NCBI GenBank assembly: GCA_965369995.1 | Contig: CBDURO010000068.1 | Coordinates: 1 to 5,349, forward strand | Direction of reading: 5' to 3' | Length of the DNA: 5,349 bases | Source of the DNA: JAHJCW01 sp965369995 | GTDB lineage: Bacteria; Fidelibacterota; Marinisomatia; Marinisomatales; JAHJCW01 | Shown here: one piece after another, positions 1 to 5,280 of the stretch | How the letters are laid out: every line of letters begins with the position of its first letter | Position numbering within the stretch: the stretch's first letter is position 1 | Translations under genes and position numbers: made by a program | Notes under the pieces: generated by a model | Seen by the model: only the letters and a program-made list of their open reading frames with translations | Told to the model about the DNA's origin: nothing | Databases searched by the model: none

Positions 1-6
1 TGGAAG

Positions 7-33
7 CCCCCAACACTTTGTTGGAGGGTTTTT
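7..33 (+). terminator. Rho-independent terminator hairpin directly upstream of the first gene
   Basis: CCCCCAACA (7-15) pairs with TGTTGG-A-GGG (19-28) around a 3-base loop, with one bulged A at 25. Five T's follow (29-33). The reverse strand lacks a matching T run, so it works as a + strand terminator. It lies only about 8 bases before the ribosome binding site of the gene at 54. There is therefore no room for a normal promoter between hairpin and gene, and transcripts of that gene probably enter from upstream by read-through or antitermination. It may end the transcript of a gene left of the window. Confidence 0.8.
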
Positions 34-53
34 GTTAAAGCAAAGGAGTACAT

Positions 54-536
54 ATGAATGATAAAATGAAGACCCTTCAGATGAGGAAGTTAAATCATGA
101 TTATCCGGTAGTGCTAACCTATGATCAATGTAAATCAGGTGAAAGCCAATACGGACCATGGAACTTGTATGGAATAGAATACGAAGGTGTAGAGCAAGGA
201 ATATTTGCTGAAGATTCCCTGCATCTGAAACTGATGAAATATGGTAAAGGAGCTCGTCTTGTTTTACGCAGGAATCAGGATGAGAACGGCAAACTGGAAT
301 GGCAGGTAACACCGGCTAATGGCAACATACAACATCAACCTAAACAAACAGCCCTTAAGTATCTAGATGACCGTACTGTGGATATTCATAGACAGGTAGC
401 CCTTAAGATAGCAACCATCAGTATAGGTCAAAGTACTAAACCTTGGTCTGATGAAGATCTGAGTGAAATAAAGGTCAGGATGGATAAATTACTTGAGATC
501 TTAGACGGACGAGCAAACAATGAACTCTCAGTATGA
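54..536 (+). CDS. Phage-like hypothetical protein, possible OB-fold nucleic-acid-binding protein
   Basis: A 160-residue soluble protein with no signal peptide or membrane segment. The ATG at 54 is well supported by AAAGGAG at 42-48, five bases upstream; the in-frame ATG at 66 has no such site. I do not recognise a named family. Residues about 16-86 look like successive beta strands: VVLTYDQ, then PWNLYGIEYEG, a short segment, then KGARLVLRR and KLEWQVTP. This layout recalls small OB-fold proteins of phage replication modules. Residues 112-124 (HRQVALKIATISI) resemble the RQxALKxA helix seen after the fold in some phage single-strand-binding-like proteins, and residues 131-151 form a charged C-terminal helix (WSDEDLSEIKVRMDKLLEIL). 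The OB-fold reading is inference from pattern only. It overlaps the next gene by 17 bases, so the two are probably cotranscribed and coupled. Its codon use and composition look less AT-rich than the genes after 1138, consistent with a phage or mobile origin. Confidence 0.85.
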   Translation: MNDKMKTLQMRKLNHDYPVVLTYDQCKSGESQYGPWNLYGIEYEGVEQGIFAEDSLHLKLMKYGKGARLVLRRNQDENGKLEWQVTPANGNIQHQPKQTALKYLDDRTVDIHRQVALKIATISIGQSTKPWSDEDLSEIKVRMDKLLEILDGRANNELSV

Positions 537-804
537 GGTTAGGGATTTTCTGATAGGAATAGATTATGATGCGATAGACGAGGATAAAGGGCATATGACT
601 ATCAGAAGAAAAGTAACTATGGCTGAACTGGTTGAAGAAATCAGTGCAATAATCCAAAATGGTTCACACTTTCCACAGTTTCCTTCTGAAGCGAATCCAT
701 CAGTAATCTATGCTTGGGATCTAAATGATCAGGAGGATGGAGATTGCTATCATGAAGTTATGAGAGAACTAGAAAAAGATAATAGAAAGGAGGTGATATT
801 TTAA
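520..804 (+). CDS. Small acidic hypothetical protein, phage-like
   Basis: A 94-residue protein that I do not recognise. The ATG at 520 lies inside the end of the preceding gene (17-base overlap) with only a weak purine stretch (GGACGAG, 506-512) as ribosome site, so translation is probably coupled. The ATG at 533 is in another frame and closes after six codons. The protein is strongly acidic: I count 21 Asp/Glu against 9 Lys/Arg, concentrated in D15-D22 (DYDAIDED) and residues 67-75 (DLNDQEDGD). Residues about 33-46 (TMAELVEEISAIIQ) look like a helix. There is no signal peptide, membrane segment or recognisable catalytic motif. Small acidic phage proteins include inhibitors and DNA mimics, but nothing here proves such a role. 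Its last codons (RKEVIF) are written so that they also form the ribosome binding site for the 18-codon frame that follows. Confidence 0.75.
   Translation: MNSQYEVRDFLIGIDYDAIDEDKGHMTIRRKVTMAELVEEISAIIQNGSHFPQFPSEANPSVIYAWDLNDQEDGDCYHEVMRELEKDNRKEVIF
786..797 (+). promoter_or_regulatory. Extended Shine-Dalgarno sequence for the 18-codon frame
   Basis: AAAGGAGGTGAT is an almost full-length complement of the canonical bacterial 16S rRNA 3' end. It ends 6 bases before the ATG at 804, and the GGAGG core is 10 bases before it. It lies within the last codons of the upstream gene. Of the ribosome sites in this window it is the strongest, and it precedes the shortest reading frame. A chance match of this length at this position is unlikely, although the Lys-Glu-Val-Ile codons could produce part of it. 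Confidence 0.75.
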
Positions 805-860
805 TGCTTGAGCAAATTATCAAGATCATCAAACAAATACTTGGCTCGTTAAACAAGTAA
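804..860 (+). CDS. 18-residue cationic amphipathic-helix micropeptide
   Basis: ATG at 804 to TAA at 858-860 encodes MLEQIIKIIKQILGSLNK. The upstream gene's TAA (802-804) and this ATG share one base (TAATG), a classic arrangement for translational coupling, and the ribosome site is near-perfect. At 100 degrees per residue, M1, L2, I5, I6, I8, I9, I12, L13 and L16 all fall between 80 and 240 degrees. E3, Q4, K7, K10, Q11, G14, S15, N17 and K18 fill the rest of the circle without exception. Side chains carry net +2 (three Lys, one Glu). This is the signature of a membrane-binding helix. The IIKIIK core resembles IIKVIK in staphylococcal phenol-soluble modulin alpha 1, which is also made without a signal peptide, but at this length the likeness may be convergent. 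Possible roles are a lytic or antimicrobial peptide, a phage membrane effector or a signal peptide. A regulatory leader peptide is less likely. A strong terminator begins five bases after the stop. Confidence 0.65.
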   Translation: MLEQIIKIIKQILGSLNK

Positions 861-864
861 TACT

Positions 865-890
865 AAAAACAACCCTTCTGGGTTGTTTTT
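865..890 (+). terminator. Strong Rho-independent terminator ending the left operon
   Basis: AAAAACAACCC (865-875) pairs perfectly over 11 bp with GGGTTGTTTTT (880-890) around a TTCT loop, and the 3' arm supplies the T tract. Because the 5' arm begins with five A's, the same hairpin can also terminate transcripts on the reverse strand. It starts four bases after the stop codon of the 18-codon frame, which places that frame inside the transcript as its last coding unit. Confidence 0.92.
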
Positions 891-1035
891 AGCTTACTCA
901 TTCTATATGAAAAAAATATCTAAGGTTTACTAGTTCCTACAAGACTTTACTTTAGTAGGATAACATCAAGTAACAAAGTAAAAACTACTAAGTTGATGCC
1001 GTTAAAATAGAAAGTATTTTATAATATTTAAAAAT
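891..1035. other. Intergenic stretch with two small inverted repeats
   Basis: I see no gene here on either strand. TCCTAC (935-940) and GTAGGA (955-960) form one inverted repeat with a 14-base loop. CATCAA (964-969) and TTGATG (993-998) form another with a 23-base loop; TAAC (961-964) and GTTA (1001-1004) could alternatively pair outside ATCAA/TTGAT, leaving three unpaired bases. TTTACTTT (946-953) is also complementary to AAAGTAAA (975-982), so alternative folds are possible. The stretch could be an untranslated RNA segment ending at the hairpin at 1036-1057, or recombination scar sequence at the edge of the mobile-looking block. Neither is proven. Confidence 0.4.
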
Positions 1036-1057
1036 GGCTCTAAACGAGGCCTTTTTT
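1036..1057 (+). terminator. Second, weaker terminator-like hairpin
   Basis: GGCTC (1036-1040) pairs with GA-G-GCC (1046-1051) around TAAAC, with one bulged G, and six T's follow (1052-1057). The stem is short, so efficiency is uncertain. It comes about 145 bases after the strong terminator with no gene between. Hence it is either a fail-safe terminator, the end of a small RNA, or the surviving end of a lost gene. Confidence 0.55.
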
Positions 1058-1082
1058 ATTGATTGTATAATTAACTAGGACA

Positions 1083-1112
1083 TTGTAGTTTTCTTAACAA
1101 ATTGTATATTTA
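1083..1112 (+). promoter_or_regulatory. Putative Bacteroidota-type promoter of the SGNH-TonB receptor operon
   Basis: TTG at 1083-1085 is followed after 19 bases by TATATTTA (1105-1112). The Bacteroidota housekeeping consensus is TTG-N19 to 23-TAnnTTTG, so the match lacks only the last G. Transcription would start roughly at 1117-1121, giving a leader of about 20 bases before the ATG at 1138. It lies downstream of the hairpin at 1036-1057, as expected for an operon promoter. AT-rich sequence produces such matches by chance, hence the moderate confidence. Confidence 0.4.
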
Positions 1113-1137
1113 TCCTTTAAATACAGGAAATACAACT

Positions 1138-2391
1138 ATGAAACCAAAAAGGTTGCTGCAAATCATTTCTATTCTAATTCTGTCAATTCTTTTAATTAAT
1201 TGCAAAAAAACTACTGAATCGGAAAGTAATTGGGGGAATGCGGATTTCACATCTTTTGTAACAATCGGTAATTCGTTAACTGCCGGTGTTGCCGATGGTG
1301 CTCTTTATGAAGATTCTCAGAAAAACAGCTTTCCAAATCTGATCGCAAAAATGGCAGAAGTAGACGATGATTTTGAGCAACCGATAATGGGTGATGACGG
1401 GTTTAGTTTTAATGAAACTGAGGGAAAACTTACTCTGACATTAAGTTTTTCACTTATTTTTTTAGAACCGGGAGAAGAAAAGAATCGAAACTTAAATCGA
1501 GCTTATAATAATCTTGGAATTCCGTTGATCAGAGCTAATCAATTATATACAGCCACGACTTCAGTCGAAGCTGATAGTAATCATTTTGTTGATAAAATCC
1601 TACGCGGATCAGGTCGCACAGCAATAGAGGAGGCATTGTCATTAAATCCTACATTAATAACTCTTTGGGTTGGCAATAATGACGTACTTGAATCTGCAGC
1701 TTTAGGACTTGCAGACGATAATTTTCCTTATACAATCGCAACAGATTTTTCCGTTCAACTTACAAATATTATAAACCAGCTTACAGCTGAAACCGATGCT
1801 CCAATCTTCATCGCAAACATTTTTGATATAACTGATCTACCATATTTTTCAAGCTTGCCGTCTCTTGTAAAAAATCCTCTTACTGGTGAAAGTACATATT
1901 TATATGGGGAATGCGAAAATGGTGTTAAACGACAACTTACAGATGATGACCTGGTACTTTTTTGGGCTTTGCCGAAATACTTTAATTTTCGATATACTAT
2001 TAGTAGTATTTCTGAAGCAACAGCTCTTAATGATACATTAATTCTTGATGTAGAAGAGAAGGCAAAAATTCAGACAATAATCGATCAGTACAACGATATT
2101 ATTAAGAATATTGCCAATTCAAACAATCAAATATATTTAGTGGATATGTATTCAATATTTAAAAATATTGCTGAAAACGGTTATACATTAGATAGTATTA
2201 ATTATTTGACTGATATAATCTTTTTTGATTCTGAAGGAGTTTTGAATTTTGCTAATACATTATTTAGCATAGATGCACTACATCCGAATAAATACGGATA
2301 TGCGAGTTTTGCAAATTCATTTATTGAGGTAATTAATTTATCCCTCAATGCTAATCTACCGATGGTAACTGATAGAGATTTTGAGAATTAA
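1138..2391 (+). CDS. SGNH/GDSL-family hydrolase, lipoprotein
   Basis: A 417-residue putative esterase or lipase anchored by lipid to the cell envelope. I chose the ATG at 1138: AGGA at 1125-1128 is correctly spaced, and the protein then starts with a basic N-terminus (KPKR), a hydrophobic stretch (residues 6-20) and the lipobox LINC, with Cys22 the lipidated residue. An in-frame TTG at 1102 would add 12 residues that spoil the signal peptide. SGNH blocks are in order: block I TIGNSLTAG (42-50) with nucleophile Ser46 (the GNSL variant of GDSL); block II YNNLGIP (123-129) with Gly127; block III WVGNND (177-182) with the oxyanion Asn181; block V DALHPN (379-384) with Asp379 and His382. All catalytic residues are present, so it should be active. 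The region 80-120 and the stretch about 230-300 are insertions of unknown purpose. Family members hydrolyse O-acyl esters of lipids, glycans or small molecules; the substrate is not readable here. First gene of a three-gene operon ending in a TonB receptor. Confidence 0.93.
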   Translation: MKPKRLLQIISILILSILLINCKKTTESESNWGNADFTSFVTIGNSLTAGVADGALYEDSQKNSFPNLIAKMAEVDDDFEQPIMGDDGFSFNETEGKLTLTLSFSLIFLEPGEEKNRNLNRAYNNLGIPLIRANQLYTATTSVEADSNHFVDKILRGSGRTAIEEALSLNPTLITLWVGNNDVLESAALGLADDNFPYTIATDFSVQLTNIINQLTAETDAPIFIANIFDITDLPYFSSLPSLVKNPLTGESTYLYGECENGVKRQLTDDDLVLFWALPKYFNFRYTISSISEATALNDTLILDVEEKAKIQTIIDQYNDIIKNIANSNNQIYLVDMYSIFKNIAENGYTLDSINYLTDIIFFDSEGVLNFANTLFSIDALHPNKYGYASFANSFIEVINLSLNANLPMVTDRDFEN

Positions 2392-2838
2392 GTGCGTATT
2401 ATTTCAATATTATTAATTATTTGTAGCTTATTATTCGTTGTTTGTGAAATACCTGTTGGTTTGGAGCCGGTGTCAGGTGTTGAGGGTAAAATCACTTTTT
2501 ACGGTGACTGGCCTGAAGATATAAAAGCTGTTGCCATAATCGCTTTAGACGAATTTGATATTGAAAATCCGGCTGCCAATTTAGTAACATATAGTAGTAT
2601 GATTGATTCGGGAATGGTAAAATCGGAATATTTTATTCAACTATTACCGGATCAGTATTTTTTAGTGGTTGTTGGTATTACCGTGGAACCCGGATTCTTT
2701 GCAGTTAAAATCGATTCGTTTCTTTCTGCGGAAACAATACCGATTAAAATAATTGACAACGATCTCCAGGTTATGAAAACTCAAATAAATATAAAATATC
2801 AAGAAATTACAGTGGTTAATCGGGAGATAGTTTTTTGA
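2392..2838 (+). CDS. Small envelope protein, probable lipoprotein, unknown function
   Basis: A 148-residue protein starting with GTG immediately after the TAA of the SGNH gene. No strong ribosome site is visible, so translation probably depends on coupling. The N-terminus (residues 1-17) is an uncharged hydrophobic stretch after one Arg and ends at Cys18, followed by EIPVGLEP. A lipidated Cys18 is likely though the lipobox (FVVC) is not ideal; Cys11 is a less likely alternative. The mature part looks all-beta: VEGKITFYGDWP (30-41), KAVAIIALD (45-53), SEYFIQLLPDQYFLVVVGI (78-96), and a strand-rich C-terminus. The pattern of a GKITF strand, then a xLxPxxYxLxV strand, recalls transthyretin-like or carboxypeptidase-regulatory beta sandwiches, but I do not recognise a defined family. 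It sits between a lipid-anchored hydrolase and a TonB-dependent receptor, whose start overlaps its stop. A role as accessory or substrate-binding subunit of that receptor is inference. Confidence 0.85.
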   Translation: MRIISILLIICSLLFVVCEIPVGLEPVSGVEGKITFYGDWPEDIKAVAIIALDEFDIENPAANLVTYSSMIDSGMVKSEYFIQLLPDQYFLVVVGITVEPGFFAVKIDSFLSAETIPIKIIDNDLQVMKTQINIKYQEITVVNREIVF

Positions 2839-5039
2839 TTATCAAATCTGCCTTAAAAAAATGCAATATTTTTCTTTTGATATTCGTTATCCCACTTTTC
2901 TTATTTGGGCAAGATTATGGAAAGATAACCGGTAATATTTTTGATAGAAAATCCGGTAAACCTTTATACGGGGTAAATATTTTGGTGAAGAATACTTTTA
3001 TTGGTACAAGCACTGATATATCCGGTGGATTTATAATAGATAATCTTACGAAAGGGAAATACTCTTTATTGATTAGTATGATTGGCTATAAAAAACGAAC
3101 AATTTCTAATTTGGAAATTTTGAGTGGTAGATCAACGGATATTCAAATAAAACTTGAACAAGATGTACTTGCGTCACCGTCAATTGTTGTTACTGCAACA
3201 CGAAAAGAGATAGATGTGATGGAATCGCCACTATCAGTTTCAGTTATTGGTCCGCGTCAGATTACTGAAAAAAGTGCCGTCAGTCTTTCAGAGGTATTAA
3301 CCTATCAACCGGGAGTGAATACAGTAAAGGGACAGCTCAATATCCGAGGTGCTTCGGGTTATACACTTGGGGCAGGCAGCAGGTCTTTATTATTAATTGA
3401 TGGGATTCCTTTACTAGGAAGTGCGGCTGGTAATATCAGCTGGTCAGTTATTCCAACATCAGAAATTGAACGCGTAGAAATAGTAAAATCAGGCGGATCA
3501 GCAATGTATGGTTCCAGTGCTATGGGAGGTGTGCTAAATATTATTACTCGTAATGCACCTATCGAACCGGAAACACGATTTAGATTAAAGGCAGGAGTGT
3601 ACACTCAACCTAAATATGAGCAATGGGAATGGCGTGATAAGCTCGGTATTTTCAATACTTTAGAAATATCACACGCAAGACATATTGGTAAGCATGGAAT
3701 GTGGTTTCGCTTACAACGTGATTATACTGATGGATATACACGATTGGGGTGGAATGAATCATATAGCCTGACTTCTAAGATAAAACTGAATTTTGGTACT
3801 AGATTTAATGGATCGGTTTACGGAAATTATTATATAAGTAAAAATGGTTTGGCTTCGCAGTGGAAAAGCGCTGCTGATCCTTTTGAAGCTCCAATTGGCG
3901 ATGAAAATGACAAAGCTAGCGGTTATAAATTCAATTTAAACGGATTCCTCAATTTTATTTATTCACCTAAAACTGTGATGAAATTGAAACTGGGATATTT
4001 TGATATCGAATGGCAGAATGATGGTCGTACTAATAAAGACTATTCACATGAAACAAAAGGATATGGTGAGTATCAAATTAGTAAAAATTGGACAAATAAA
4101 TTGAGCACAATTGGTGGAATTACAACCCAATATGCAAAAATTGATGCTGAAATATTCGGAAAACATCATAGCAATTCTTATGCAGCATATTTTTTAACAC
4201 AAGGGAATTTGATAAATAATTTTACGCTTTCTCTCGGAAGTAGATGGGAAGGATATTGGGTAGATAATGATTTATTAGATCAAACGATCGCGCCACAAAT
4301 TGCCCTTAATTGGAATAAAAATGGAGTTATAGCATTTCGAACATCTTACGGTAAGGGATTCCGAGTTCCAACTATTGCCGAATTGTTTTCAAGTTCACAA
4401 TTGAATATTTTTAAAGTTGAACCAAATCCGGATTTAATCGCTGAAACAAGCGATGCCTTTGAAATTGGAAGCTCAATAATATTAGGTAATTATAAGATAT
4501 TCTCACTTATAAAACTAGATGCAGCAATATTTTCAAACCGCTACAAAAATTTGATTGAACCACTACCGGATAATGATGGAATAATACATTTTGAAAATAT
4601 TACAGATGCCAAAATCAATGGTGCAGAGATTGGTGTTAATATGGGTATATTAAGTAATAATCTAATTTTTTCTACCGCTTATACATGGCTGGACCCTGTA
4701 GCTATTGACAAATCTGGCAATGTGATAGATACACTTTCCTATAGGTTTCGACATAATTGGGTTTCTACTATTTCCGGTTATTGGAAGCAATTATCTGTGA
4801 CTATAGAATATAGATATGCTAGTAGGATTGGTAGTGTTCAACTATTCGATGAGAAGCCACTTACTGGTTCCGATATTCGCGTTCCAATTCATTTGTGGAA
4901 TGTAGGAATCGGATATAATTGGAAAGAATGGGAAACTAGATTAAGGATCGAAAATTTATTCCAATATTACTATGTTGAACTTGAACGAAATATGGGTGAA
5001 GAAAGGAAAATTTCAATTAATATCAGTAAAATCTTTTAA
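2835..5039 (+). CDS. TonB-dependent outer-membrane receptor with CarboxypepD_reg-like N-terminal domain
   Basis: A 734-residue complete outer-membrane transporter that imports a ligand using TonB/ExbBD energy. The TTG start at 2835 overlaps the preceding TGA (TTGA) and has GGGAG at 2822-2826 eight bases upstream. The frame then opens with a signal peptide: KSALKK, a hydrophobic run at 12-24, and cleavage near Gly25/Gln26. Residues about 29-110 are a CarboxypepD_reg-like beta sandwich (GKITGNIFDRKSGKPLYGVN). Residues 117-123 (SIVVTAT) resemble a TonB box. The plug domain spans about 128-240, with LNIRGASGY (168-176), SLLLIDGIPL (184-193), EIERVEIVKSGGSAMYGSSA (210-229) and GGVLNIITR (231-239). 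The barrel fills the rest, with the conserved FRVPTIAELF (509-518) and NPDLIAETSDAFEIG (531-545), and a terminal Phe typical of outer-membrane barrels. These barrel motifs are shared by siderophore, heme and cobalamin receptors, so the ligand is unknown. The linked esterase suggests an acylated substrate, but that is inference. Confidence 0.95.
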   Translation: MIIKSALKKCNIFLLIFVIPLFLFGQDYGKITGNIFDRKSGKPLYGVNILVKNTFIGTSTDISGGFIIDNLTKGKYSLLISMIGYKKRTISNLEILSGRSTDIQIKLEQDVLASPSIVVTATRKEIDVMESPLSVSVIGPRQITEKSAVSLSEVLTYQPGVNTVKGQLNIRGASGYTLGAGSRSLLLIDGIPLLGSAAGNISWSVIPTSEIERVEIVKSGGSAMYGSSAMGGVLNIITRNAPIEPETRFRLKAGVYTQPKYEQWEWRDKLGIFNTLEISHARHIGKHGMWFRLQRDYTDGYTRLGWNESYSLTSKIKLNFGTRFNGSVYGNYYISKNGLASQWKSAADPFEAPIGDENDKASGYKFNLNGFLNFIYSPKTVMKLKLGYFDIEWQNDGRTNKDYSHETKGYGEYQISKNWTNKLSTIGGITTQYAKIDAEIFGKHHSNSYAAYFLTQGNLINNFTLSLGSRWEGYWVDNDLLDQTIAPQIALNWNKNGVIAFRTSYGKGFRVPTIAELFSSSQLNIFKVEPNPDLIAETSDAFEIGSSIILGNYKIFSLIKLDAAIFSNRYKNLIEPLPDNDGIIHFENITDAKINGAEIGVNMGILSNNLIFSTAYTWLDPVAIDKSGNVIDTLSYRFRHNWVSTISGYWKQLSVTIEYRYASRIGSVQLFDEKPLTGSDIRVPIHLWNVGIGYNWKEWETRLRIENLFQYYYVELERNMGEERKISINISKIF

Positions 5040-5055
5040 CTTTTATTATACATAA

Positions 5056-5280
5056 CATCACACAATTTATTCTGTGGAAGGTAGGAAAATTCAACGATTG
5101 GATAGTAATGATATCTTTTCGAAAGCAAATTTAAATCTTGCTGGTTATCACGAAATTGAATGGTATAGCAAAAATCAAGATTGTATTCCAGTTGGCAATG
5201 GAAATTATTTCTATCAAATTAAGGTAAAGAATAATAAAACTGTACTTGAAAGAACTGGCAAAATACTTAAAGTAAATTAG
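5056..5280 (+). pseudogene. C-terminal remnant of a FlgD-Ig-like / secretion sorting domain protein
   Basis: After the TAA at 5053-5055, an open frame reads HHTIYSVEGRKIQRL..., then AGYHEIEW (residues 23-30 counted from the GTG at 5074), IPVGNGNYFYQIKV (38-51) and a final GKILKVN. This order matches the last repeat of FlgD-Ig-like C-terminal domains, where typical members read 'IYNxxGxxVxxL ... AGxHxxxWdGxN..GxxVxSGxYfYxi ... KxLLLK'. Such domains end long secreted proteins in Bacteroidota and related phyla, where they often act as sorting signals. Here the body of the protein is missing: homology begins just after an in-frame stop, 17 bases past the receptor's stop codon. A GTG at 5074 exists but has no ribosome site and lies inside the first conserved strand. 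I read it as a decayed fragment left by deletion or recombination, rather than a functional 68-residue gene. Confidence 0.7.

Noticed and set aside
350..407. AGCCCTTAAG repeated at 350-359 and 398-407
   Set aside because: Both copies encode Ala-Leu-Lys in the same gene and are too short to indicate a functional repeat.
475..657. Open frame on the reverse strand
   Set aside because: It is antisense to two well-supported genes, has no ribosome site and its translation shows no protein-like features.
804..890. Ile-rich leader peptide plus terminator as an amino-acid attenuator
   Set aside because: Five of 18 codons are Ile and a terminator follows, but no competing antiterminator pairing is visible. 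The next gene is about 250 bases away, with its own promoter signal, and is not an amino-acid biosynthesis gene.
961..1007. Integron attC site (TAAC ... GTTAAAA ends with inner repeats)
   Set aside because: The ends do not fit RYYYAAC and GTTRRRY properly, the element would be shorter than known attC sites, and no second site is visible in the window.
1066..1071. Perfect TATAAT as a sigma70 -10 box
   Set aside because: No acceptable -35 element is found 16-18 bases upstream, where the terminator hairpin lies; an AT-rich chance match is likely.
1102..1137. In-frame TTG at 1102 as start of the SGNH gene
   Set aside because: It overlaps the likely -7 promoter element, has no ribosome site and would put 12 residues before a good lipoprotein signal peptide beginning at the ATG at 1138.
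3359..3604. Open frame on the reverse strand inside the receptor gene
   Set aside because: It lies opposite the conserved plug domain and is a shadow of that coding sequence.
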